Positions 44,983 through 55,726 are shown, counted from the stretch's first letter. The stretch is DNA of 64,000 nucleotides from Rhabdophis nuchalis (GCA_039707465.1 CM077643.1:381657919-381721918), one strand, 5' to 3'. Made by a program: numbers and translations. The notes: generated by a model not told the origin, from the sequence alone.

Positions 44983-45245
44983 CAGAGGTGGTATTCAGCA
45001 GGTTCTGACCATTTCTGGAGAACCGGTAGTTCGGAGAACCGATAAACACTACCTCTGACTGGCCCCCACCCCCATCTATTCTCTGCTTCCTTGAGTCCCA
45101 GCTGATCAGGAGGAAACGGGGATTTTGCAGTAACCTTTCTCTGGAGTAGGGTTGGGAATGGAGATTTTACAGTATCCTTCCCCTGCCACACCCACCAAGC
45201 CACGCCCACAGAACCGGTAGTAAAAAAAAATGAATCCCACTTCTG
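44983..45245. mobile_element. Non-autonomous hAT element (CAGGGGTGAAATCC family)
   Basis: Ends are CAGAGGTGGTATTCAGCAGG and GAATCCCACTTCTG. Flanking AAACAAAC and AAGCACAC are a weak TSD match. Internal CTGGAGAACCGGTAG is as in 17260-17461. Confidence 0.8.
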
Positions 45246-45563
45246 AAGCACACACTACAGCTATGGAATGGAATGAAAATAAATATTTGGACCTTTCCAA
45301 AGCATTAAAATAAAAATGGTATTTGCCATCATTGATTCAGTGAGAATACTATATTGGTAAGTAGCCTGTTACTCCACACACTTAGTGTCCTGCTTCTTTT
45401 AAATCTGTTCTAAGTCACTAGCTGATAATGTTGTTCTGACTGTTCATGAGAACTATCTGACAGGCAACATAATTGGTTAAAACCTCTACTTTTATTATAT
45501 ATGGCATGGGGGTGGGGGAGAGAAACCTACTAATCACAGTATCACTGCAGAAAAGGAGTAGAG

Positions 45564-45688
45564 CAGAGGTTCCCAAACTTGGCTACTTTAAGACTTGTGG
45601 ACTTCAACTCCCAGAATTCTCCAGCCAGCTCTGAATTCTGGGAGTTGAAGTCCACAAGTCTTAAAGTTGACAAGTTTGGGAACCTCTG
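45564..45688. mobile_element. Palindromic hAT MITE (GGTTCCCAAACTT subfamily)
   Basis: The palindrome has arms GACTTGTGGACTTCAACTCC and its complement; the loop is shortened (CCAGCCAGCTCTG). No intact TSD is found. Confidence 0.85.
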
Positions 45689-45836
45689 GTTTAAGCAAAG
45701 GTACTTCCTTCCAGCTGCAATGATTTGTATATTTCTTTTTTTTTTTCAAACCTTCATTGTCCATTTTATTTAGCATCCTGCTTCCAAAAGCGGACAACCA
45801 TAAATTTCCAGATAGGTCATGATATCTCCTATGTGT

Positions 45837-46529
45837 GTGTGCTTTGGTTTTTTTTTTGAATAATTTTTTATTTATTTTGAAAAAACAACAACACACAAAT
45901 AAGATAAACATATTCAAAAAAGAAAAACATAAGCCATCTTCCATTACAAATTACAAATTTAAAAAAAATATGTCAATTAGTCACAAAATTCCATACATTT
46001 CTTCCATATTAATTTTACAATTATTGTTTCTCAGCTTCAATTTAATTAATTTCCATATCTATTTTTACAATTGTTATATCTCAACTCAATTTAATTGATT
46101 GTTTTTACGGGTTTTTTTAATATATGGAACAAAAGTATAAAATGGCATTGTCACAATAAAACAGAAAAGTAAAGATAAAAAGAAAAATATCCTTTGGAAA
46201 ACATACTGACCAGTCTCACATAGTTTCAATACGTCTCTGAAATGGTTATCATTAATAAATAATCTCATTTTATAAATTTATAAATCAAAGGTTTCATCAT
46301 TTTTCTTCATATCAGTACTGCAAAATTCTCATCTAATGTTCCAAATTTCTTCTTCAAACCTATCTTTAAGACAGTACCATCTAATAATATCTAATATTAT
46401 TAATAATAATATATCTATTTTCTATTCTCACCTAAAATATACATATATGTACAATGATGTACAATGATATTCTCAAACCATCTAATTATTAACCATCAAT
46501 ATTTCTATTACCATTATCAACCAGCATCA
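45837..46529 (-). mobile_element. L1-type AT-rich insertion with TSD
   Basis: A T-run at 45849-45857 (the poly(A) of a minus-strand insert) is followed by AT-rich sequence. The 16-bp TSD GATATCTCCTATGTGT is perfect (45821-45836 and 46530-46545). No coding sequence is recognised; the interior could be an L1 3'UTR or a non-autonomous passenger. Confidence 0.75.
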
Positions 46530-46674
46530 GATATCTCCTATGTGTTTTTAATCCACAGCATCCGTTAGTCAGAGAGATACGGAGACCTATTTTCCATATC
46601 TCTCTGACTAACCGAGAGATCCTAACTAACCACTGATCCTGCATCCTCTGCAGCTAATAATGACAAAAGATCTT

Positions 46675-46765
46675 TCTAGAATAGAATAACAGAGTTGGAG
46701 GGGACCTTGTAGGTCTTCTAGTCCAACCCCCTGCTTAGGCAAGAAACCCTACACCACTTCAGACA
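46675..46765 (-). mobile_element. CR1 LINE 3' end fragment
   Basis: It is the reverse of the CR1 terminus: AGAATAGAATAACAGAGTTG, GAGGGGACCTTGTAGGTCTT and CTAGTCCAACCCCCTGCTTA. Confidence 0.85.
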
Positions 46766-46837
46766 AATGGTTATCCAACATTTACTATTTTCTCCATTAA
46801 AGATATTTTATCTTATGGTGGGGGCATTTAAAAAATA

Positions 46838-47529
46838 CTGTATTTTTCATAGTATAAGATGCTCTGAAGTATAAGATGCACTTACTGTAGCTCAGGGGTA
46901 GTCAACCGTTTTATACCTACCACCCACTTTTGTATCTCTGTTAATAGTAAAATTTTCTAACCGCCCACCGGTTTCACAGTAATGGTGATTTATAAAGTAG
47001 GGAAGTCAATTAAATTAAAAAAAGGAAAGTGCTTCAGTATTGGACAAAACCTCTACCACCTACCATGAAAGTTGGAATGCCCACTAGTGGGTGATAGGGA
47101 CCAGGTTGACTACCACTGACCTAGCTTTTGAGGAGGAAAACAAGGGGGGGGGGGGATCTGCCTCTGCCTCCCCAGCAATTTGCCTCCTTGAAGCAAACAG
47201 CCTGTTTCACTTTCAGTTTCAGTTTATCCTGATTAGCAAAAGAAAAAAAATCTGCCTCCCAGCAATTTGCCGCATTACAGCAAACAGCCAGTAGCAATCC
47301 CTACAGCTTGAAACAGCTGACGGATCAACCAACAATCACCTGCTTGTGCTAATCAGGCTGTGCTGAAGCTGGAACTGGCTGTTTGCTGCAAGGAGGCAAA
47401 TTGCTGGGAGGCAGAGGCCAAAGAGTGGGGCCAGCAGATGGGCAGGGCTACATTCAGTGTATAAGACACACCCAAATTTTCACCCTCTTTTAGGGTGGGG
47501 TAGTGTGTCCTATACTCTGAAAAATACGG
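46838..47529. mobile_element. MITE (GTATAAGACGCAC family) interrupted by a hAT element
   Basis: Ends CTGTATTTTTCATAGTATAA and TATACTCTGAAAAATACGG are inverted, with TA directly outside each. The interior includes a repeated CTGCCTCCCAGCAATTTGCC pair in inverted positions (about 47150 and 47400). Confidence 0.7.
46893..47118. mobile_element. Non-autonomous hAT element (GGGGTAGTCAACC family)
   Basis: Ends are CAGGGGTAGTCAACCG and AGGTTGACTACCACTG. Flanking CTGTAGCT and ACCTAGCT form a weak TSD. It is inserted in the left part of the preceding MITE. Confidence 0.8.
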
Positions 47530-47589
47530 TAAATCCTTTGTCATATGTAGCCATCTTCTCCTAAAATCAGAACCTCATTCCATCTAAGG

Positions 47590-47965
47590 CAGTGATGGCT
47601 AACCTTTTTCAGCTCGCGTGCCAAAAGCGGGGGGAGCGCAGGGGGGTCATGCACGGGCGTGCCACACCCATAATGCTATGTGTGTGACCCCCCCTGCTTT
47701 TGGTGCGCTTTTTTCGCCCTCCCCAGGCTCCAGAGGCTTTCTAGGAGCCTGGGGAGGGTGAAAACAGCCTCCCCTCCCCACCTCCAGAGGCTTCAGAAGC
47801 TTCCCTGAAGCCTCCAGAGGGAGAAAAACGGCCTCAAAAGAAGGCCTAAATCAGCTGGCCAGCGCACACATGTGCACTGGCGCTGACAGGGCAACGCCTC
47901 GTGTGCCCTAAGGAATGGTTCCGCGTGCCACCTGTGGCACCCGTGCCATAGGTTCGCCATCCCTG
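47590..47965. mobile_element. Non-autonomous hAT element (GATGGCGAACC family)
   Basis: Ends are CAGTGATGGCTAACC and GGTTCGCCATCCCTG. The perfect TSD ATCTAAGG is at 47582-47589 and 47966-47973. Confidence 0.92.
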
Positions 47966-48171
47966 ATCTAAGGCCTTTATGAGTACTGGCCTTTATCTAT
48001 GGCCATCTATGACTACTGGCCTTTATATATTGCTCAACGTGGCTGTTTCCCAATCCATACAGGAGCATGTGCACCTAAAATGATTCGATTTGAAACATTT
48101 GAATATTATTAGCTTTGTCATGACATCAGTGGTTAGTTTAGCACAAGAATCAGCAATGTTGACCTTCTGGT

Positions 48172-48337
48172 TAATGGTTCTCAACCTGTGGTCTGCAGAC
48201 CCCTGAGGGAGGGTGCAATGTTGTTGCAGGGGGTCCAGCAAATCTTGAATTAAGTCTCGGGGTTCCATGGGCATGTCCCATAACCGCAAGAGGCATTTAA
48301 AGGGGTTCTGTAGTAAGGAAAAGATTGAGAACCACTG
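48172..48337. mobile_element. Non-autonomous hAT element (GGTTCTCAACCTGTGG, non-SPIN)
   Basis: Ends are TAATGGTTCTCAACCTGTGG and GATTGAGAACCACTG. The interior lacks SPIN motifs. Confidence 0.65.
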
Positions 48338-48479
48338 TTCTAGGTCCCTGGGGAGGATTTAAAGAAAGGAATGGAAACAGAATGCTTCCCAGAGGCAACC
48401 ATTCTAGTTCCACTATAAAAGCAATGTGAAAACTGGGGGGAAAAGACCCCCCCCAAAGATCTATCAGAATGATATAGAC

Positions 48480-48779
48480 CCGTGATGGCGAAACTATGGC
48501 ACGGGTGCCACAGGTGGCATGCAGAGCCATTTGTTAGGGCACGCGAGGCGTTGCCCTGTCAGCTCCAGTGCGCATGTCTAGCTGACTTCGGCCTTCTTTT
48601 GAGACCATTTTTCACCCTCCGGAGGATTTCCTGAAGGCTCCTGAAGGGTCCGGAGGGCGAAAAATGACCCTACGAGCAAACCAGAGGGGGAAAGTGCGTG
48701 CATGTGTGGCACGCCCGCGCACGACCCCCCTGCTCTCCCCGTTTTTGGCACGCAAGCCAAAAAAGGTTTGCCATCACCA
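48480..48779. mobile_element. Non-autonomous hAT element (GATGGCGAACC family)
   Basis: Ends are CCGTGATGGCGAAAC and GGTTTGCCATCACCA. The TSD is ATATAGAC and ATATAGGC (48472-48479, 48780-48787). Confidence 0.85.
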
Positions 48780-48789
48780 ATATAGGCAG

Positions 48790-49160
48790 TTACCTTTCCT
48801 TAGGTTCTCTTAAGGACACAGATTCAGATATTACATTATGGCATACACAGGGTTTAAATTCTTTAGCTCACAGAGAGAGAGATTCTCTATTTTTATACAG
48901 TATTAAATGCTACTGAAATGATGATTTGTGATGGGCTATAGGTTGTGTACAACTGACTTGGGGTGCCCAAACTCAATCAATGGGATTTGTAAAGCACAGT
49001 TTATAGGAGGCCACTGGGAAGCTTTGGATGGCATCCATTCTCTTAAGTGTTCTGGAAGGCTTTAAGAGTTGGCTCTGTTTCCAGATGAGAGGTTATTCTG
49101 ATTCCGGAACCCCTGTCAGGTGTTTAATTGTTATGGCTATTTTCTGGACGCTTGCTTATT
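48790..49160. other. Unique sequence, no feature recognised
   Basis: Nothing nameable is seen. Confidence 0.4.
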
Positions 49161-49164
49161 TTTA

Positions 49165-49600
49165 TATATAATTAATATAATATAATATAATATAATATAA
49201 TATAATATAATATAATATAATATAATATAATATAATATAATATAATATAATATAATATAATATAATATAATATAATATAATATAATATAATATAATATAA
49301 ATATAATATAATATAATATAATAATATAATATTATATTATAATATAATATAATATAATATAATAATATAATTAATATAATATAATATAATATAATTAATA
49401 TAATAAATATAATATAATATAATATAATATAATATAATATAATATAATATAATATAATATAATATAATATAATATAATATAATATAATATAATTAATATA
49501 ATATAATATAATATAATATAATATAATATAATATAATATAATATAATATAATATAATATAATATAATATAATATAATATAATAATATAATATAATATAAA
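49165..49600. repeat. Long (TATAA)n satellite tract
   Basis: About 435 bp of the pentamer with several phase slips (near 49299, 49321-49332, 49361-49373, 49395, 49491 and 49581). It gives meaningless YYIIL frames. Confidence 0.97.
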
Positions 49601-49790
49601 GCACAAAGGCCAGAAAGAGGAGACTTTGAGTTTCACTCCCTCCTTAGCCATGTAAGCCAACTGGGTGATTTTTACCTCATAGTGTTGTTGTCGGGTATTG
49701 TGTATATTCTCTGCCTAGAGTTATTAGGGAAAAAAATAAAGGCAGGAATATGTATCTATGTATGTATATGTATATATATATGTATATGTA

Positions 49791-49967
49791 TGTCAGAGCA
49801 CCTAGTATGCCCAAATATGGGAGGAAGGGAGCCTACTGCTACCCATTTTGCCTTTCAGCTCCAACCTAGGAGCCTTTCAGGCAGACTCCTAGGTTGGAGC
49901 TGTAAGGCAAAATGGGTAGCAGTAGGCTCCCTTCCTCCCATATTTGGCCATACTAGGCGCTCTGACA
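49791..49967. mobile_element. Near-perfect inverted-repeat MITE (82-bp arms)
   Basis: Arms 49791-49872 and 49886-49967 match at 79 of 82 positions, with a 13-bp loop. Outermost bases are TGTCAGAGC and its inverse, and TA lies on each side. It is unrelated by eye to the hAT palindromes. Confidence 0.9.
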
Positions 49968-49997
49968 TAAACACTGACTTATTTCCCTGACTCAGCT

Positions 49998-50455
49998 GAT
50001 AAGGGGGTAGAGCTCATGGCTTAATGGTGAAGGCAATTGCCTGACATGTAAATAGCCAGAACTTCCGCCAGAAGTTAAAGACTCACCTTCCATCAGGCCG
50101 GCCTGGCCTAATTTTTTATATATCTAGCCGCAAAAAGAAATTGTTTAATCTGAATTTTAAGGGGTAATTGTTAGGGTTTTAGAGGTTTTAATATTGATTT
50201 TAGCACAGGGGTAATTTAATTCGGTTTTAATATTTTGTATTTTGTATATTGTTGTATTTATTGGATTTTTAATTTCCTGTGCACCACCCCGAGTCCCCAT
50301 GGGGGAGAGGGGGCGGTCTATAAATTTAATAAAATAAATAATATAATAAAATAAATAAGCCTGAGTTCGAATCCCAGTAAAGGTATGGCTAGCTGATGAG
50401 AGCTAAATAGCTCGAAATAATCTATCCTAGTCTCCCTGTATTTTATTTATCTATC
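49998..50455 (+). mobile_element. tRNA-derived SINE split by an L2 insertion
   Basis: The left part has a tRNA-like A box (TGGCTTAATGGTGAAGGC) at about 50019-50036. The right part resumes with a B box (GAGTTCGAATCCC, ~50363-50375) and a body GCTAGCTGATGAGAGCTAAA. The L2 3' end between them (~50056-50355) is flanked by AATAGCC and AATAAGCC. This is not the Sauria SINE type. Confidence 0.65.
50056..50355 (+). mobile_element. L2 LINE 3' end inside a SINE
   Basis: It begins in the last codons of the L2 ORF (AGAACTTCCGCCAGAAGTTA) and continues through the 3'UTR to CACCACCCCGAGTCCCCATG and an (AATAA)n tail. Confidence 0.85.
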
Positions 50456-50700
50456 ACTTTACTTTTACTTTTATTTGATTTATATACCGCACCTTCTCCA
50501 TCGAAATGGACTCAGGGCGGTGCACAGGAGATTAAAACAACAAATGATAAAACAATACAATAAATAGATAAAAAAGAATTAAATAAGAACCTGCGCTAAA
50601 ATTCCCACTAAAAACCCAACGTCCATTTACATATTTGGCAGAAGCTATATAACAATAAAATGTAACGATTAGGCAAGACCAGCTTGCTGAAAAAAGTACA
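50455..50700 (-). mobile_element. L2 LINE 3' end, reverse
   Basis: The tail (TTACTTT)n is followed by TATATACCGCACCTTCTCC, GGGCGGTGCACAGGAGAT and the start of the C-terminal codons in reverse (CAAGACCAGCTTGCTGAAAA). Confidence 0.8.
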
Positions 50701-51129
50701 AATGCACACAATAAGTATATGTATGTGTGTTCTGACTCTCTCCTTCACAAGACAAATGGCTAAACTGACTGATATTTGGCAGCTTGCCTGAACTAACCTG
50801 AACTAGACTGAAAGATTACACGACACAATTCTCCGACTCTGTAGCTTCTCTGTTGTTTCCTGCAAACCTACTCATCACAGAGGATTTCTTTTAAAGCCTC
50901 TTGGGAAGGGCCAGGCAATTAGGCAGCTGATACTGATTATCTCCGATGGCTTCATTCTGCTAATTGCCTCCTCTCAATCCTTAGCCTGACATCTGGGACA
51001 AACTGGGTTTCCTCCTCTAGGTTTCCTCCTCTAGAGCCAACTCATAGGACTCCTCACTAGAGGAATACATCAGCAGCTCATCCGGAGCCGGCTGGGCCCC
51101 AACATATATGTATATGTATATGTATATGT

Positions 51130-51540
51130 ATTCGCTCCCACGATTCGCTCCCACAGAGAGGGACTTCTCCGGGTGCCGTCCACTAGACTTTGTCAGCGGG
51201 CGACGCCCAGGGGAAGGGCATTCTCTGTGGCGGGCCCAACTCTCTGGAACGACCTTCCCCCCGATATTAGAACTACCACGGACCTCCGCTCCTTCCGTCT
51301 GAAATTAAAAACACATCTTTTTCGCTTGGCCGGCCTAGGATAGTCTCTTCTGATTGTTTAGGGATTTTTAGTAAATATTTGGGAATTTTAGCGCAGGGTT
51401 TTCTGTTTAATATGCCTTTTAGTTAGTATTTATGTACGTTTATTGTTTTAAATTTTGTATTCCTTTTTAACTGTTTTTAATTCCCTGTGCCCCGCCTCGA
51501 GTCCCTTCGGGGAGAGAGAGCGGGTTATAAATAAAATTCG
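51130..51540 (+). mobile_element. L2 LINE 3' fragment inserted in a TATATG microsatellite
   Basis: The frame around 51108-51302 gives SGRRPGEGHSLWRAQLSGTT-type and PP.LELPRTSAPSV out-of-frame L2 C-terminus. The 3'UTR and hairpin (CGAGTCCCTTCGGGGAGAGA) end in an ATAAAATTCGATTCGAT tail, duplicated at 51541-51568. (TATATG)n lies on both sides (51096-51130 and 51570-51606). Confidence 0.8.
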
Positions 51541-51609
51541 ATTCGATTATAAATAAAATTCGATTCGATGTATATGTATATGTATATGTATATATGTATA
51601 CGTATATTC

Positions 51610-52375
51610 ATTCAAAAAACTCTAAGCAGAGAATCACACAATACTCCTTCCTTCTATTTTCCCACAACAACCCTATGAGGTAAACATCACCCAGTTGACT
51701 TACATGCTAAGGAGGGACTGAAATTCAGTTTCCTCTTTCTAGCCTTTGTGCCTTATGCTTTGCTGTTATGTTTTTAACAGCTTTAATTGTATAGTTTGTA
51801 GAGTGAGTGCCATACTAAATAACTCAGACCATGATTCCTTGAACAAATCATAATTAAATCACAATTATCACACTGTATGAACCCAGGCACAGTTTCTTCC
51901 AACTGGCAGGCTATTCTGATAATTAATTCCTGGTTTTTAATTGTAGGTGGCATGGATTAAATTTGGGGTCATCTATATGTAATTTAAATCTGCTGTTGCT
52001 AAACTCTGGGCCTTTCATGAGAAAGCTACCATCAATACATTGCACTGGGGACCTTCCCATTAAAGACACAAAGGAAAGCAGCTTCTATTTTTTCTCTAAA
52101 CTTCATACATTTGTGAACTTCCCAACCATATTCGTCCCTAGTCATCTTCTTTTCATAAACTGAAATTCACTGATACTTTAATCTTCCCTCACAGAGACAG
52201 GCAAATGAAAGTTACCATCCTTCAGCCCTGAATAATTTATAATTTAAAGTGTAGAAAAAGCAAGACTGTTTAATATCTCACAAGTAGGCATCGCATTCAT
52301 ATTAAAAGCAGAGTCATCCCACCCCCCAATGTAGCATAGTGCTTAAGGTATTGGGGCTTATACTTGGAGACCTGA
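51610..52375. other. Unique intronic sequence, no feature recognised
   Basis: Nothing nameable is seen. Confidence 0.4.
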
Positions 52376-52377
52376 GT

Positions 52378-52530
52378 TTATTTATTTATTTTATTTTATT
52401 TTATTAAATTTATACCCCGCCCTTCTCCTAAAAAAGGACCCAGGGCGGCGCACAGGCATTATTAAAATCATACAAAAAGTACAAAAATCCAAAATTGTTA
52501 AAAACTATTTAAATTCCCATTTCACTACAG
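52378..52530 (-). mobile_element. L2 LINE 3' end, reverse
   Basis: A (TTTAT)n tail, TATACCCCGCCCTTCTCCTA and GGGCGGCGCACAGGCATT. Confidence 0.8.
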
Positions 52531-52661
52531 TGACTTAGGCCATCACTGAGTTACTTTTACAGCTGTTTCAATTGTGTGCCTATGATTCAGTTTTTATTCA
52601 AGATACTATGTTAACCCAACGCGTGGATTGAAGCATTAACTCTATTGTATTGGGAAAATCA

Positions 52662-52662
52662 G

Positions 52663-52700
<38 letters not shown>
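52662..52700 (+). repeat. (CT)n microsatellite
   Basis: About 19 CT units. Confidence 0.95.
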
Positions 52701-52704
<4 letters not shown>

Positions 52705-52817
52705 CAACTTATTTCACAGAGTTTTTGTTGGAAAATAAATGAAAAAAGACTCCCCACTTCTGTAAACCACCTTACAAGAATGGTGGGATAGTAACACAAA
52801 TGTGAAGAATGGCTCTA

Positions 52818-53230
52818 CAGGTAGTCCTTAACTTACAACAGTTCATTTGAAGTTGTGCAGGCCATTCAAAGTTACAATGGCACTGAAAAAAGTGACATAT
52901 GAACATTTTTCACACTTATGACCACTGCAGCATCTCCAGCGTCATGTGATCAAAATTCAGGCGATTGGCAACTGACTCATTTATGATGGCTGCAGTATCC
53001 CAGGGTCATGTGATCACCTTTTGCAACCCTCTCACATGAAAAGTCAATGGGGAAGCCAGATTCACTAAACCAGGGGTCTCCAACCTTTGCAACTTTAAGT
53101 CTGAAGGACTTCAGCTCCCAGACTTCTCCAGCCAGCTTTGCTGTCTGGAGAATTCTGGGAGCTGAAGTCCTTCAGACTTAAAGTTGCAAAGGTTGGAGAC
53201 CCCTGCACTAAACAACTGTCACTAAGTTAT
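52818..53230. mobile_element. MITE, CAGGTAGTC family (copy 4), with nested hAT MITE
   Basis: TA then CAGGTAGTCCTTAACTTACA opens it. The body has TTCACACTTATGACC and GTCATGTGATCA. After the nested element at 53071-53205 it resumes briefly (AACAACTGTCACTAAGTTAT) and is then lost. Confidence 0.8.
53071..53205. mobile_element. Palindromic hAT MITE (GTCTCCAACCTTTGC subfamily)
   Basis: A 135-bp palindrome starting CAGGGGTCTCCAACC. The perfect TSD CACTAAAC is at 53063-53070 and 53206-53213. Confidence 0.95.
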
Positions 53231-53748
53231 CGGAGGAGAGGGAAAAATGGGAGGGGGAATTTGGAAATATACCTAACAATATATATTTAAAGTTGCAACA
53301 TGAGACCAAAAATATGGGCACTTAATGATGTATAACTATGTAAGAGTATTATGAGGATAGCTGGAAACTTGTATCCTTCTCGCACTTCGGCCAAAAAAGG
53401 GGCTTGTGGGGGTGGGGGAGGGGAAACAAATGGAATTTGTATAAAGGTATATCTCTAAAAGGAAAATTAGTATTTTTTTGGAATATAATTATTAATGCCA
53501 CTGATATTAAATGGGCTTTGCTAAAAGGTGGAAATACACCACACGTAAAATAGAGACTGGAAGGGCGATAGAGAGAGGAGACAGGAGAGAGGGAAGTGGA
53601 AGAGAGGGCAAGAGGAGGAGAGAGGGAAGGTGTGGAAAGAAGAGAGGGAGAGAGCACCGGGAAGTAGAGAAGAGAGAGATGGCAGAGGGAAGAAAGGAGG
53701 TATGGAGGAGGAGAGAGGGAGAGGAGAAGGGTTGAAGATGAAATAGAC

Positions 53749-54232
53749 CAGTGATGGCGAACCTATGGCACGCGTGTCAGAGGTGGCACCCAGAGCCCTC
53801 TCTGTGGGCACGCATGCTGTTGCCCCAGCCCAGCTCCATCGCATTTCTCCCACAGGAGGGAGAGACAGAAGGAGGGGAAGAGAGAGATAAAGAGAGAGGC
53901 GGGGGAGGGAAAGAGAGAGAGGGGGAGAGAAAGAGGGAGGGAAAGAGGGAGGGAGAGAAAGGGAAAAAGAAAGGGAGGGAGAGAGAAATGATATGAAAAT
54001 TTTTCTTTTTTATTGTTGCTAAACGTAATATTTCAAAAGCAGGGGAGAAAATGAAGGGGCATTTATCATGTTTTTCTTAGAACAATTAGCTGAACTCTGC
54101 CTTGTTTATCATTATTTTAGGTAGTAAAACCTCATTACTTGGGTTAAATTGCCGTGTTGGCACTTTGCAATATATAAGTGGATTTTGGGTTGCAGTTTGG
54201 GCACTCGGTCTCTAAAAAGTTCGCCATCACTG
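53749..54232. mobile_element. Longer hAT element (GATGGCGAACC family)
   Basis: Ends are CAGTGATGGCGAACC and GTTCGCCATCACTG. The TSD is AAATAGAC and AAATAGAT (53741-53748, 54233-54240). The right part keeps TTGGGTTGCAGTTTGGGCAC, shared with longer hAT relatives, and the left part has expanded (GGGAGA)n. Confidence 0.88.
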
Positions 54233-54245
54233 AAATAGATTATAA

Positions 54246-54773
54246 CAGTGACGGCGAACCTTTTTAGGCTCGCCTGCCATAAGTGGGGGAGAGTAGGGGG
54301 ATTGTGCGCTGGCCTGCCACACCCATAATTCAATGCGCACACCCCAGTGCACATGCGTGCGTGACAGCCGCTCCCCCCCCATTTTCACATGCTTTATTGG
54401 AACCTGGGGAGGGCAAAAACAGCCCCCCCTGCCCCCCCAGAAGCTTCAGCTTTCCTGAAGCCTCTGGAGGACTAAAAAAGGCCCTATGAGCAAACCGGAA
54501 GTCACTTCCGATTTGTTTGTAGCATCATGTTTAGTCCTCCGGAGGCTTCAGAGAAGCTCCTGAAGCCTCCGGAGGGCCTCCAGGGGGCTGTTTTTGCCCT
54601 CCCCCGGCTCCTATAAAGCCTGGGGAGGGCAAAAAATGGCTGTAAAAATGGCTGAATTAGCTGGCCAGCACGCGCATGCGTGCTGGCCAGCTGACAGGGC
54701 AACGCCTCATGTGCCCTGCCAAATGGCTACGTGTGCCATCTGTGGCACACGTGCCATAGGTTCGCCATCACTG
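54246..54773. mobile_element. Non-autonomous hAT element (GATGGCGAACC family)
   Basis: Ends are CAGTGACGGCGAACC and GGTTCGCCATCACTG, 13 bp after the previous element. The TSD (GATTATAA, GAGTGTAA) is weak. Inside, CCTGAAGCCTCYGGAGG is repeated in inverted form around 54460 and 54550. Confidence 0.82.
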
Positions 54774-54942
54774 GAGTGTAATATGGTGTATGGAAAGTAG
54801 AAGAGCAAACAAAAAGTTGACGAGGCTTGATGGCAAGAGGGATTGATATAATTGAATATTCAAAAAAATGTTTATTAAGATGTATAGTTTGGATTATATT
54901 ATATGTATGTTAAAAAAAAAACTTTTGGCAAAATAGAAAGAA

Positions 54943-55015
54943 TTATGGGTGTGGGGCACGCCAGCGCACAACCCCCCTGCATTGGCATGCAATGTGAAAA
55001 AGGTTAGCCATCCCT
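54943..55015. mobile_element. hAT element fragment (right end)
   Basis: It keeps GGGGCACGCCAGCGCACAAC and AAAGGTTAGCCATCCCTG; the left half is lost. Confidence 0.65.
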
Positions 55016-55192
55016 GGCCTAGACCTAGACAAATCCATGCAGTGTTTTCGCAAGACTTTTTGGAAGCTGGTTTCCCATTGTCTCTTTCCTAGTACTGGGA
55101 GAGAATGACTGGCCCAAAGTTCATGTTGTACCTAAGGCAGGATTAGAACGCACGATCTTCCAGTTTCTAACCTGAGGCCTTAACCATTAAAC

Positions 55193-55313
55193 CAGTGCTT
55201 CTCAACTTTGATCACCTGAAGATGTGTGGACTTCAACTCCCAGAATTCCCCAGCCAGCAGAGCTGGGAGTTGAAGTCCACGCATCTTCAGGTGGCCAAGG
55301 TTAAGAAGCACTG
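55193..55313. mobile_element. Palindromic hAT MITE (GCTTCTCAACTTTG subfamily)
   Basis: The palindrome has arms GACTTCAACTCCCAGAATTC... and its complement, with a shortened right arm. The perfect TSD CATTAAAC is at 55185-55192 and 55314-55321. Confidence 0.92.
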
Positions 55314-55726
55314 CATTAAACAAACTAGTGCCTATCTGTTTATTTTCCAGTCAACCCATAACAACCTTTTTCTATGTTGCTTATTTTTCAAGTCAGCAAT
55401 TTCATATTCTGAAGCAGAGAATTATTTTTAATTGCCAGTTTATCTATATAAATAAAAATGTAAAATAGTTTGTGCAAAGCCGCTAATCTCAGAAACTACT
55501 GGACCGATTGACACCAAATTTTCACACAACATTCCCAAGGACTTCCGAATAAATCATACGTACCTTTTGTGTGCCTGGCACATGTGTTTCATGTGCATGG
55601 TACACAAACGTAAAATGTTTTCACCTCCCTGTAACTCCTCCCACCTGGCTGCTGTGTCAGTGAACGGCCTTGAGGCGGCGCGTTGCCAAGGACAACAAAG
55701 GAATCTGCGCATGCGCTTCCCTGGGC

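Larger units (their letters stand above)
53231..54925 (+). mobile_element. Probable L1 3'UTR-type sequence broken by hAT insertions
   Basis: A polypurine block (GAGAGGGA-rich, 53560-53740) and, beyond two hAT elements, GATGGCAAGAGGGATTGAT and a run of A at about 54911-54920. It resembles the tail of the 41976-43318 insertion. The boundaries are uncertain and no coding sequence remains. Confidence 0.4.

Noticed and set aside
49395..49604. Frame of repeated LYYIIL
   Set aside because: Translation of the (TATAA)n tract.
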